This document shows, piece by piece, positions 45,540 to 57,500 of a DNA stretch of 64,000 bases (its first letter is position 1; every line of letters starts with the position of its first letter). Location of the stretch: NCBI GenBank assembly GCA_030248065.1, contig JASAMV010008184.1:17482-81481 (forward strand), given 5' to 3'. Made by a program: the position numbers and the translations under genes. The notes under the pieces were generated by a model. It was not told the DNA's origin and did no database searches. It saw only the letters and a list, made by a program, of their open reading frames with translations. The DNA comes from Rhynchonema sp. JSB1_4. Lineage: Eukaryota > Nematoda > Chromadorea > Monhysterida > Xyalidae.

Positions 45540-48500
45540 CGTAGTCGACGTACACGACCGTGCAGTGATGCGGGCCATTTATGGACAGGATTTGCACGCA
45601 GTAGATCTGTCACGCAACACATCAATGTTAGAATATGGAAAGTTATTGTGCGTAGTTTTGACCGCTATTGCTGTACCCAGTCTGCCGTTCATCAAGTTAC
45701 CAGCCTATGCATATTGACATCACGCATGCGTTTCTAACAGAATGTCAGGTACCATGACAAACATACACGTGCAGCGTGTTATCGTAGCAGCATTATCAAG
45801 AGTATTCCTTCAAGTTGAGGCAGGCTAAACGGCAGGCAAGGTGCCACAAACAACAATAATAAACTAAAACATAAACAGCGTGACTATGAAGCCGCCAGAC
45901 TGTATCCCAGAGCCAATTACACTCACATTTCCGTCATGCCACGGTGCGCCACAGTACTGACCGACAAACCATGGCCCTGAGTTGCTGGTAGGTGGCGGCT
46001 GGGAGAAATCGGGTTGAGCAACAACGTTAGACTGGCTGAGTGGAGGGAATGCACTGCTGGGTGGAAGAACGGTGGTGGGCGTTGATCGATGATACTGCCC
46101 GTTATTGTGTTGTTGATGTTGTTGTTGTGATGTGTGAAGGTTGAGACGCGAAAACTGGTTATTCATCTGCAATTATTCGTCTAAACAAAGGCTAAAATGG
46201 TGAAGTTAGAATATCTATCCGCAGTGTTGCCTGTTCCCTTTAGCGCACCACGTGTGTTGCATGCACGGCGCATCAAAGCCCACTTTTCACAATGTTCAAA
46301 AACTTTGCGTCGATTATAAATTATGTCAGTGATATGGGCCCGCCACATTACAACACGCAAACCTGTCAGTTCATTTCTATACCATCGACCAGATCACTGT
46401 ATTTATAATTTGAAATTGCAAAAAGTTGATCAACTAAAAATTCATCTTCACAAAAACCCGCCACGAATCAAACCTGATTTTGCGCCTGGCTGGCTTTTTC
46501 ATATCTTGGCGTCCGCTGTTGTTCATTTGAGTATCGATATGAATCACCGTGGTACTGCGATTGTTGCTGACTCTGGCCTGAAACAGAGTTATCATAATAA
46601 AAAGCGACTGACAACAAAACGATTTCGGACATTTCGGACACGGCTTGCAGACGGACGGTGCGCCAGGGCATCATCAGTGTGAACGTCTTAGATTCACGTA
46701 TAGTAACATACCGCCAACACGAGCTCGATTTCGGAGGTGATATGGGACAAAATAAGGCTGAGTGCACGGCAGTGCGGATAAGAAATGTTTCACCTAGATG
46801 ATAACGTGTACGGGTGATATTTTCGAAACGGTGTAAAGGTCAGTTGGGTGTAAAGGTCGGTGGAAAGCTCGGTCGACAGCTCAGTGTGATAGACCTCGGT
46901 GTAAACTTGAAACATTCCGCGTTAATAACAGGCAATGTTTCACGTTTACACCGAGCTACGCCGACCGAGCTTTCGACCGAACTTTACACCGACCTTTACG
47001 CCCAACTGACCTTTACACCGTTTCGAAAATTCCACCCTACGCATGAAATTTCAAACGAATAATCTGAAAACAAATAAATGCCATAGCCCTTACTTTCAGG
47101 TGCTCCGCGACCACGGCGTCCGCCACCGCGGTCTGCATTATTGTAGGCACTGCGGTTTGGGTTACTGTAGCCCTCTCGGTTCGAGTTACTGTAGCCACCG
47201 CGGTTCGGATTACTTAAGCCATCTCGGTTCGAGCTACTGTGGGCACCGCGGTTCGGGTTACTGTAGCCACCGCGGTACGAGTTACTGTAGCCACCGCGGT
47301 CATACTGTTGCGCCCCAGCGCCAGCCCGTCCGCCGCGATGAGATGGAAATTGGGATTCCTGAATCGGATAACATAAGCAAATTTTAATTTTTGGATGACA
47401 AAAGACCAAAACACACATTTTGCGGTTGATGTTTCGTCGTTTTCGTTTTTGTGTCGGACGCCAGTTTTCCCTCGAAAAAGTCGAACAGCGTCGCTGGTCC
47501 GCCAGCCGCCTTCACTTCGTCGCGACGATTGTCTTGTTCGTTCATGTACTTGTCGAGATCTGACATTCAGGCATGTGGTTAGGTGTGGTTAGTGGGCAGA
47601 CACTTGGTTAGGTTAGGTTGCGTTGGGCCAGGCCTATATTCATTGTGTATAGGCTTTGATTAAAGTTTCAAGCCTGAAATTTGGGTATGACTCAGGTTCA
47701 ATCTTACGAATAAACTCAAGCCCAACCCACTCTGGTAGCGTTTCTGTTCCATTTTCTCTTGTTTCGCTTTTGTCATCGTGCTGGCTGTCGTTGACGGTTG
47801 GCATTTGGCATCAGGCTTGCTCATTGGCTGGCTCGCTGCCAAATCAGATGTAGGTGGTGGGGACTGAAATATTGCGGATGCACCACAACAAGGTTTTTTT
47901 GCAGTACGGATAACGGAAAACTGCCCGTAGCATGAGAATCGCTGGGTCCCGGATTTTCAGGGCTGAATTTAACTCAAACCCACTGACAGTAAACATCTGT
48001 TAAAATACGCTGATTATGCGTGAATTTCAACGTTGGTAAAAACTCGCAAACATATCAGACATCGGAAACCGTATAAAGTCTGATTATTTTCGACACGTGA
48101 AACATGAGCCAGCTAACCTTGTCGGCATCCTTTGCCTGTGCGGCGGCGGGTGCTGCCAGTGCAAACTTGTCGTTGTGCGCACTGGCCAATTGTTGCAACG
48201 TCTCGCGTCGCGTCGCGTCGAATTCGGCCGTCGACTCACTCTCAGCGCTGTCACGTGACTTGGCTGGATTCGCCGCCGACATGGCGCGGAAACTGGCTGC
48301 AATAACAAGGATGGCGACGTCTACCGTAGTCTACAACTCTACAGTAACCCATCTAACATCGTAACCGAACGGTAGTCAGCCGCACGTTGTTCGACAATGC
48401 CCTATATTGTTCAAAACACACGAAAAGTATTCGTACCATAACCAACAGACCCATCTACCGTAACCTACAGTAACCCAACTACGGGAACCCACCATCAGTG

Positions 48501-50548
48501 CGTGTGTGTTTCAATCGTTTACCAAACGGCACCCACGGCGGTGGTCCGGTACCGGCGCCTTGCGTGCGATGTTGACGCGACTGCATCTTGGCGTACGAAT
48601 CCTGTGCGCGTTCGCTCACTTGGTAAGATATTGATACCGTGCGCGAAAACATGTTCGTGGCCACGTGACACTCGCCACCAGTCAGCCGTGCTCTGTTCCA
48701 GACAGTGTGCTTTTTTCACCTTCCCTGATCCCTCCTGGATTTAAACCCGAAAACAAATTTAGGTAAAAATTGAATCCATGGGGCATTTTGGGCGTGAGCG
48801 GAATCCGGTGTCCAGCATGAAACGAGGCAAACCCTGAAGTGTTCGAAGAGAGAATAGCATGGCTCATCTGAACCTTTTCGAAAGTTTGTGTACGGGAACA
48901 AATTAGCATCATGTTTTGGCACTGAATCAGAATTTCACTTTCAGGCGGAAACCCCCGGCATATCCAGTCATCAGCTAGATTCCCTCTGTCTCACAGCCAT
49001 AAAATACAGCCAACCTTGTCGACTTTCCATTTATCGACCAATTCTTTCACATGTCCGCCCAAAAGACGTGTGTTTGTGTGATTCACCAGCAAGATACCTC
49101 GTTCAATGTGCACCACACCATGTAGCTGCAGCTTGGTTCCGGGCGCCGTTTGCATGCTGAAACACGACAATCGTCGCACTGATTAGGAGCGCTGTGAAAC
49201 CACTGGACACTAACGAGCCGGGTAAGAACTAGCTCCAAAGATGCTTCAATCATGGCAGATATAAAAAGAGCGAATAACCGTGAAAACTTTAGCTGTTTAG
49301 GTGTGATCAGATCATCAGGTAAAGAAAACGCAAGCAAAGATCCGATGACATAACTGTTCTTTTTTTTGAAAGTCATCTGTTTTTCTGTTCAAAAAGCATC
49401 CCTCCCCCGCTCCCACCTTAATTTGTCGACATTCTGTTGTCCCAATTCCAACGCCTGACACGTTTGATGGCCATCGGTCAATGTCAATTTCAACAATCGC
49501 TGTTTCCCGTCGCCACCACCCCGCCATTCGTTCACCTTTGGCACCGAAATGTTGCGGATCTAAAAATGGAATGATTTTCGAATTTTTAAAACTGGAATCT
49601 ACAATTTTAGACACGTCGTAGTTTTAATAAACCTTTTTTCAACAACAGATGGGAAATTTGGCCAGTTTCAGTCCACAACAACAAAAATTGCTATAATTAT
49701 TCTTGATTATCTTGACGTGTGTACCGTAAAATTTCCGAACACATATCATCGTTGCTACATTTCCGGTGGAATACTTTTACTTCATGTTTTTCTTAGCTAA
49801 AATGTGGGCACACATGCACACCTTCATAATCTGCAACACGACCGGTGTGCGCACAACATTAGCGTCACGGTCGAGTCGCTCGTCTAATACCCCTGCTGGC
49901 TGGCAGATATCGCGAAGATCGCACTGCAAAATATGGCATGCAATTTCTCGGAAGGAATAGGGGGTTTAAAACTTGATGATGGCGCCTGCGCAGTCGTGCG
50001 CGCAAAAGTATTGCACCAACTACATTGTGGGGCATGATGAACTGTATCACAGCTGGTTATCGGACGGGACCAGGTCTGTCTTTGATCAGGAAACTACATG
50101 TTCTGGCAAAAATTTCAAAGATAAATCTCCAGGACTCTGGTTTCGACCAGCGCAAAAAGTTATTCTTCCTATTATACTACCGACATACTAGTTAACGCTG
50201 GTCGAAAATAGCGGAACCAGCTGTTTTCGAAATAGGTTTCAACACAACAAAAAGTCACGCGACCAACGCAGATACAACCGGATCAAGTTAGCCCTCCACA
50301 GGGTCAAAAGAAAACGACTGTGAAATCTCGACAAACTAACATCCAGCGCAAACTCATACAATCGCTTGGCATTTTGTGTCAAGCCTTCATCGTGTGTGGT
50401 CGCCATTTCGAGCAGGGCCGATTCGTCAATTGGCCTGCAACAAATGACATAGGACGGCTCCATTTATGTAATTTTTGGGGAAAGTCTTCCGCACCGAGAA
50501 ATTTCAAACAAACCAGCCCGAAGTTAGCATATCCTTGACAGCAGCCAT
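45540..50548 (-). CDS. TDRD3: Tudor domain-containing protein 3
   Basis: Thirteen exons in continuous phase give 575 residues: 50514-50548 (start ATG), 50341-50434, 49822-49923, 49417-49559, 49015-49156, 48523-48601, 48118-48296, 47731-47863, 47417-47559, 47094-47358, 46474-46577, 45927-46166 and 45540-45606. The N-terminal OB-fold region is clear (KLTLTDGHQTCQALEL; APGTKLQLHGVV; TRLLGGHVKELVDKWK; GPPPWVPFGK). Next come the ATLFDFFEGKL motif, matching the exon-junction-complex binding motif of vertebrate TDRD3, an RG-rich repeat, and the Tudor domain (VGQYCGAPWHDGN then VVYVDYG). No UBA domain was seen between the OB fold and the FDFFEGK motif. TDRD3 reads methylarginine marks and partners topoisomerase 3-beta in mRNPs and transcription. 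The last exon, after Tudor VDYG, was not found. Exon 6 has a weak acceptor. Confidence 0.9.
46812..47037. mobile_element. GGGTGATATTTTCG MITE, 226 bp
   Basis: Inverted ends with TAC at 46809-46811 and 47038-47040. It lies in a TDRD3 intron, 57 bases from the RG-repeat exon. Closely matches the copy at 22561. Confidence 0.82.
47110..47312 (-). repeat. 24-bp coding repeat, RG-rich (RGGYSNPN)n in TDRD3
   Basis: About seven units of eight residues: RGGYSNSY, RGGYSNPN, RGAHSSSN, RDGLSNPN, RGGYSNSN, REGYSNPN, RSAYNNAD, followed by RGGGRRGRG. The unit length of 24 bases keeps the frame. RG/RGG stretches bind RNA and are substrates for arginine methylation. Confidence 0.9.
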
Positions 50549-51547
50549 CGTTGTGTCGTTGTAATACACCGTAACTGAGGTATTCACGGCAAATTATGAA
50601 TTCAGATAAATGGTGAGAAAAATAAAAAATAGCGCTTGCATTTTTCAAGCAGCTGGATAACAACTAATGCTTGGAGCTGAAATTCAGGCCACATTGTGTC
50701 CAACAATTTTTTTATTTCTTTTTGTTTTCATTTTTTCACAAGACTATCACACCCAATACAAGTTCGATACCTAAAACCATCAAGTACACCATATTCACAG
50801 ATCCATAGATACAAATGACAAACGAATATGTTTTGTGTATAGTTAGTAGAGAGAAAATTAGTGGCCCAGACGTGAAACACGCGTTCGAGTTCAGTCTTTC
50901 TTTATCGAAGTTCTGAAAAAGAAGAAACGTTTACTCTCACAAAGGCGATAGCAATGAGATTGATCTCTGATCAATTCTTTTCACCAATGAAGCCCAACAA
51001 TTCTGATCAGTGGTGTCGTTGAGAAATCGAAATGTTCCCATACCGATACCCAGGCCAATTTTCGAGAAATTTCCCACACATACCGCCAAAAATCAAAAAT
51101 TTTTGGGCGAAAAATGGTCAATTTTCGTGCTTCTCGGGATCAAAAAATGATTTCTTCTGGGAGCTTGTTCCAAAAGTAAAAATTTCCCATGCCCGATTCC
51201 CCCCGGCCAATTTCCCATGCCCCATACCAGGGTTTTAAACACCCCAGATACACCACTGATTCTGATCGTGTTTTTCACCTTGGCTACAGATAATGTGTGA
51301 ATAATGATATGCAACAGCCGTGAGTTTGGCCCGTTTCAGCCTGTTTTCACAGACGGGCGAGGAGCCAGGCCTCGTCGGTGCGAACACCTCTGGCCAATTG
51401 ACCTCCAAAAAAGCACCACAAGCAGATCTTACTACAAAACAACACAAGCTATTTCTAAAAAGCCACATGAATTAATCCAGTTAACAGGACTTTCGAAAAA
51501 ATAGATTTCGATGTCTTATGTCATCGGCAAAGTATTTAGTCGAGCAA
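50549..51547. other. Intergenic between SART1 and TDRD3
   Basis: Contains the upstream region of TDRD3 and the 3' side of SART1. No promoter motif is distinctive. A block at about 51033-51231 repeats CCAATTTCCCATGCCC-like words and may be another small element. Confidence 0.4.
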
Positions 51548-54500
51548 CTAAACGGCAACGCACCCAATGTCCGTACTGCCCTGTCCACTCAACACAATGT
51601 ACGGCAGCTGCAACTGTGACTGTTTGTCCAGCTGTTTGTTCAGTGTTCCCAGCGGCGTGTCAAGTGACGACATTTTATTGACCAATTTCTGCTCCTGCTG
51701 TTTGCGATGCCGTTTCTCAACCTGTTTCTTGCCCGGGAAACGACCGTGGAATCTGGATTATGTAAAAGTCTAACTGATCAAAACTACTGAGCATCAGTCT
51801 CGCAATTTCGTCAAGGTTATGTTTGATGCTTTTGAAAAAGGAATTACCAAAACTCCAGGCCGGTCATACAACCAACACCAGACAGTCTTTATCACGGATC
51901 ATCATGGAAACTATTCTCTCAAATCAACACTCCATTCTCAACTACACCAACTTCCAACACATTTGTCTCCAGGCCTCCCGCTGTCCCAGGTGTTTGCCCT
52001 GGTCATCCACGTATGTCAGATGGAATTTGGGTTTGTATGCGTCCTGAAACGAAGAAGAAGAATGAAATAGCAAACAGGAAAAATATTGCACAAAATAAAC
52101 TTGCTTTTTCTTCAAACGGCCTGGTCGGTCCACCGCGCCTGTCCATCATGTCAAGCTTCTTTGCGTATTTGTCGTCAATGTCCCTGAAAATCAGGCAAAG
52201 TTGAGCGACATCTCATGTCAGCAAAAAAACGTCAGCTTTCAACCAAATGAGTTGAAGAACGGGGAAAATCATTCTCAGGTAGCCAAGAACCAAACACAAA
52301 ATAGCAGCGTTAAATGCTGTTCAGACCCCTTTTCTGCAAAACGGAACGCACGCACGAATGGCAGAAATATACTAAATTAGCCAGCACAAACACAAACAAA
52401 ACCGATACACTCATACTCATACCCGAACTGTTTGTCCATGATCGAGTAGCGTTTCGATGTGAGGTCGTCCTGTTTGCCCGTGCCGGCCATACGATCGACA
52501 CTCTCGCCCGGGTTTAGCGTTTGTTCGCCTGAAAGATGATTTTTTGTGAAAGGTCGCTTTGAATAGGAAACTGTTGAAATGCGAGAGAAATTATAATAGG
52601 TTTGGCGCCATATCTAACAGCGCCAGTACCTGGAATTTTCACGAAGCGACTTTCGGGTTGTGTCAATCTGGCAGGCACTATGAAAGCACTGTGAGGCAGT
52701 TACGGTGGTACTAATAGGGACCAAAGTAGAAAGCGTTCCTTACAGCGAACCAAACAAATGTAAAAAATTTTCCCATTTTACAAAGTGCTGCGCCACCAAC
52801 CCTCATCGATATATCCCTTTTCGGCAGCGAGCTTGAGCGCGCCAGCCACGCCCAGCGTGTGTTTCTTGTCCAATCCACCCAAGATGTCTGCCGCACCACC
52901 CTCTTCGTCGGATGACGACTGTAAGCAAGCATAAATGGAGCCATTTTGCGAATATTTTGGGGTTTTGAAAAACAATCAGCCTTTAGTTTAGTGACACTGC
53001 GCATAATCATTACATCACGAACCAGTTGTGATTGAAATGTCATATGACTAATATCAACTTTGACAGCGGTCACATTGGATGCGCAAATCCACAGACGATT
53101 GTCCAGATACGAATCCAATGCAGTCTTCCCCACCAACCACCCACCTCATCACTTCCACCTTCCCTCTTGATCGCAGCGGCGTCCCACTCCATGTCGTCCT
53201 CCCCACCTTCCTCCACCCATTTATTCCTTTCGTCTTTGCTTTTGGACGTTCCCGCCGCCAGTCCGCGACTCGAACCCGTCCGTTTCGAACCGCTACAAAA
53301 ATGAAAAAGAAACGTTCGCAGTTCGTTGACATTTTGTCTGTTCCGTATTTCGTGGTGACAGAGTTAGAGCCCCAATTCGTCTACTCGTTCGCACACACAC
53401 GCACATTAAGCAATAGATACGCCCACCAAAGTATTATACGGTGCACAGACATAAGGAGGCATTTATCCGTGGCATAACCACGCCTGAGATTACGTGCCGC
53501 CCAGGGTAAGGCTAAGAAAGGTACGGCACCAGCATGCTCGATAAACTCGAGTTTAACCGAAAATCCTCCAATAGAACCCGCAGGCCAACCGTCTGGATGT
53601 AACCGTCCTTATGCCTTCCAACTCGTCGGTGTCCACAATATTGTGTATGTCAACATCACGTTGTATCAGTTCGTCCTTCAACGATTCGCCCAGACCACGA
53701 CAATACTCGCTTGTTGAATCCAGCACAACACCTGCGCACAACGGGGCAATATTCTTATGACATGCGGTGCGTCTACGCGAGCATGAGCCCCCAAAATGTC
53801 AATTCAGCCTGCGTTAAACACTGTTGCTGCCTGCCTGTACACACAAACAATTAAGATCAGCGCCAGCGCGCTGGAACTTGTCATACCTCGCCAACCAGAG
53901 CTCATGCCCGCGTGAATTGGCTTTACGTAATTATACAAATCACCGCTGGTGGAAAGGTAGGTAGGTAGTTTTAGCTGATAAAACAATTAGCATTCGAGCT
54001 TTTCGTAGCCAGCGCAGACCTACAGCACGTATCTACGAGCAGCGTTTGTCAACGCAGTTTGCTAATGGTGCTTGATGCAAACCGCGCACGAACATTGACC
54101 AGCGTAAACAGTTCTGTTGCCAATAAAGTTTAGACCGGTCAAAGTCAAGACCACAGCCACCAGCCTATCAAAAATATGATCCAAACAAGACACAACAACT
54201 GACAACGCGATTCTGATATCTGAATTGATTATACGGATGCAAAAAGGTTGACAGCCAGATTGATAAGTGAACCGAGAAGTCACCGATGTCCATGAAAAGA
54301 CAGCTTATAATATGATATACATCACTAACCATTGACGCTGATGGATTGCTCCATGTCCATTGGCTCCGTCTTTATATCACCGGCACTGAAGTCAGGAGCT
54401 GAACTCGTCGTTGCTATCAAATTGCCGATCTGCAATTGTTCGTTACTCTTATGATGATCTATGACACATTTTTTCATTTCTTGATCATAAACTGAAACAG

Positions 54501-57500
54501 TACAACAATGAAATGCGAAAAACACATGAGTAATTATACAGTGGCGGCAAAACATTTTCACGAGGAACACAAACGACAACTCTTGGAATCACGCGCAATA
54601 CACGAGCTCAGAGCGCACCTTTTCCGCAGCGGATGTACGTTTCTCACTGTCTTCCTGTTTGACACGAGCGGTCACTTGCTTGAACTTGCGTGCCTTGTCG
54701 AGCATTGACTGAAACGGGTGCACGGAAGTGTTCACGAAATTCTACCACGTGCATGGACGACATTAGAATAAGCCCATGGCTGTCCGGCCAGCGCCACGCA
54801 CCTGCAATTCATCCTGCGCTTCATCATCCACGACCACGCCAGTCAAGTCGTCATCAGACAATCCACCAAAATTGTCATCTTCAGAGTCCGATTGTGCCGG
54901 CTCGCGTTTGAGGGCTGCGAAAATGTTTTGTTGAATCGCGAGTTTTTTTCGATTTATTATGTTTTTGTGCTGACGGAAAATCATTTTGCAATGCAGCGCA
55001 TGAGATGGCGCAAAAAATCCCGGAATTTATGAGGTTTGAGGTTTGCTCAGAGATCCAGTGATCAATTGAAAAGAAAAAACGGTTGTGATTGCGAGGCTAG
55101 AAAAACATAAGAAAATAACAAAACCCCAAACAGCGAAACACAAACCATTTTTCAAAGCCGCCTTAATGTCAGCAGTATCCTTTGGTTTCGCGCCCATTTC
55201 GATGTCCCCAATCTCTCCCTCCTCTTGCTTTGTATCCTCATAGTCTGGCTTTTTGCGTCCCCGCCCTCGTGAGCTTTAAAAAAAGGCAGTTCTTGTGAAA
55301 AAAATTCGTGGACTGCATATTTCCAATTGAAAGCCCGGGTATGAATAAATCTTTTGAAATGCTATCAAAGTCAAACACACTGTACACAAGACAATGAGCG
55401 GAAAACAGCACACATTTCGGTCAGTTGATCTATCAGGGGTTTTGCTGCGGGACTTTCGTCAGGCGCTTGCTTTTGGAGCATCATCTCCTCACTACACTTC
55501 TTCATACATTTATGCAAATGAACTGAACATTTTCTCATGCAGAATACCAAAATTTGGGTTTGTGGAGCATTTCAGGTGCAAACTGCAAATTCCAAGTGCG
55601 ATAGGCACATGACCTCCAACATTTTAGGTGTGCAACTCGGACCGGAAAATTGTCAAACAATCTATGCACCAACCGCGATCCGAAATCCTCACTGCCCACG
55701 GCCTCCATCACCAAGTCATCTGCTTTCAATGTCCCTCGCTTTCGCACCTTTTTCACGCGCTTCTTGCTCTTTTTGAAACTCGAATACTCCTCGGGCGTGT
55801 AGTACTCGTTGGCTATCTGGAATTTTGATTGCTTTTGTGCGTCAAAAGAAGAACCAATGTTGTTGGGTAAATGAATCGAGCATCAAGCTCGATACAAGCT
55901 CCAATTTGTTCTCGAATTAGCTGGACAGTCAAATTTAGAATAAATAATGGTACCAATTTCCAACAAGAAATGAAGATCGAAGCAAGGTTTTCCCGAAATA
56001 TAACCAAACCTGAAACTTATCGGTCACCAACGAGTGTGTGTTGGCTGCCTTCAGTTTGGCTTTGATGTCGGCCAGTCGCTTCTCTTCAGATACGTCGACT
56101 TGACCAGACTCATCTGAAGAAATACTTTTTTACCATAAATCCGAAATCCGACTAGTGCTTGTTTCTGGGTCAAGTGACCATCTGGTGCATTCGCACTGAC
56201 GATGACCTGCTGCACCGGCCGTCTGCGAGAGCAGGTCGAAACGGGCAACCAAAAACATGCTGCACAGCTCGCGTTACGATAAGGGTCTGAATTTTACAAA
56301 ACAGCATTCATAGCCGTTTCAACAAATACAGATTACGTTTGTGGTCTGTGGCTCATTCGGTGGCCGTCGAAAATCCCGAAAAAAAATCCCGAAACGAAAA
56401 ATCCCGATTTTTTTTCGGGATTTTTTTTTCGGGATTTTTTTCCGGGATTTTCGACCCCACCCGCTCATTCGCCAACAAGGTACTCTATGCGCGCAGAGCA
56501 GAAAATAAACTACCAAAAGTGATCATCCCATAATGATCAACTCACCCAATTGAAAGCTCTCGATCTTCTTTCCATCCAGATCTTCGTCATACTTATCGAG
56601 TATGGCCTTCTTTGGTTTCGGCTGAAAACAGCAAGGTATTCGATTATAGTTGCGAATGAAAAAACCGAAACGTTACCGGAAAAAAACCTTTTTTCGTGCG
56701 TTTTTCAGTGAAAATATATGTTCTGGAAAATTACCTTGGCGAATTTTGAATTTTTCTGAAAAAGGGTCCAATGTGAACGGAAATCATTGAAAACATCGCC
56801 TGTTTTTGTGTACTTTACATGCTTTCGTGGCATTCAATCTAATGTTCCTGCCATAATTACCTGTTATACGCTATTTTAGCGCAAAATTAGACGAATCTAC
56901 GTCGTTTGAGCACTTGTCAAATTTTGAAATGTTTAGAAATATCTAAAAAAAATACGGAAAAATTTCGGAAAAAACTGTTTTTAGTAAAAATATTCTCAGA
57001 AAAAATAGTAACTTTATTGGGTGATATTTTCGAAACGGTGTAAAGGTGAGTTGGGTGTAAAGGTCGGTGTAAGCTCAATCGAAAGCTCGGTCGGTGTCAG
57101 CTCGGTGTAAACATGAAACATTGCCTGCTGTTAACGTGGAATGTTTCATGTTTACACCGAGCTGACACCGACCGAGCTTTCAACCGAGCTTACACCGACC
57201 TTTACACCCAACTGAGCTTTACACCGTTTCGAAAATGCCACCCATTTTCGGTGGAAGTCGCCTAATTCAAGTTCAAAGTGTGACGACAATAATTGAATTG
57301 CGATGTAGCGTAATCCAGTGGGTCCGTTTGAAACTTCACTGGTTTTCCGGTGCAAAAGATAAAAAACAACAACCATAAACAAATCATCACGCCAACCATT
57401 CCAAATTCATCAAATTCATCCTCATCATACGGCGTGTATCCGGGTTTCTTCTTTCTCAGCTCCACGTTGCGTTTCCAATGTTCCTGCTCTGCGATAGTTG

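Noticed and set aside
45174..45737. 187-codon plus-strand frame
   Set aside because: Antisense to the TDRD3 Tudor exon, which has clear family residues and splice sites.
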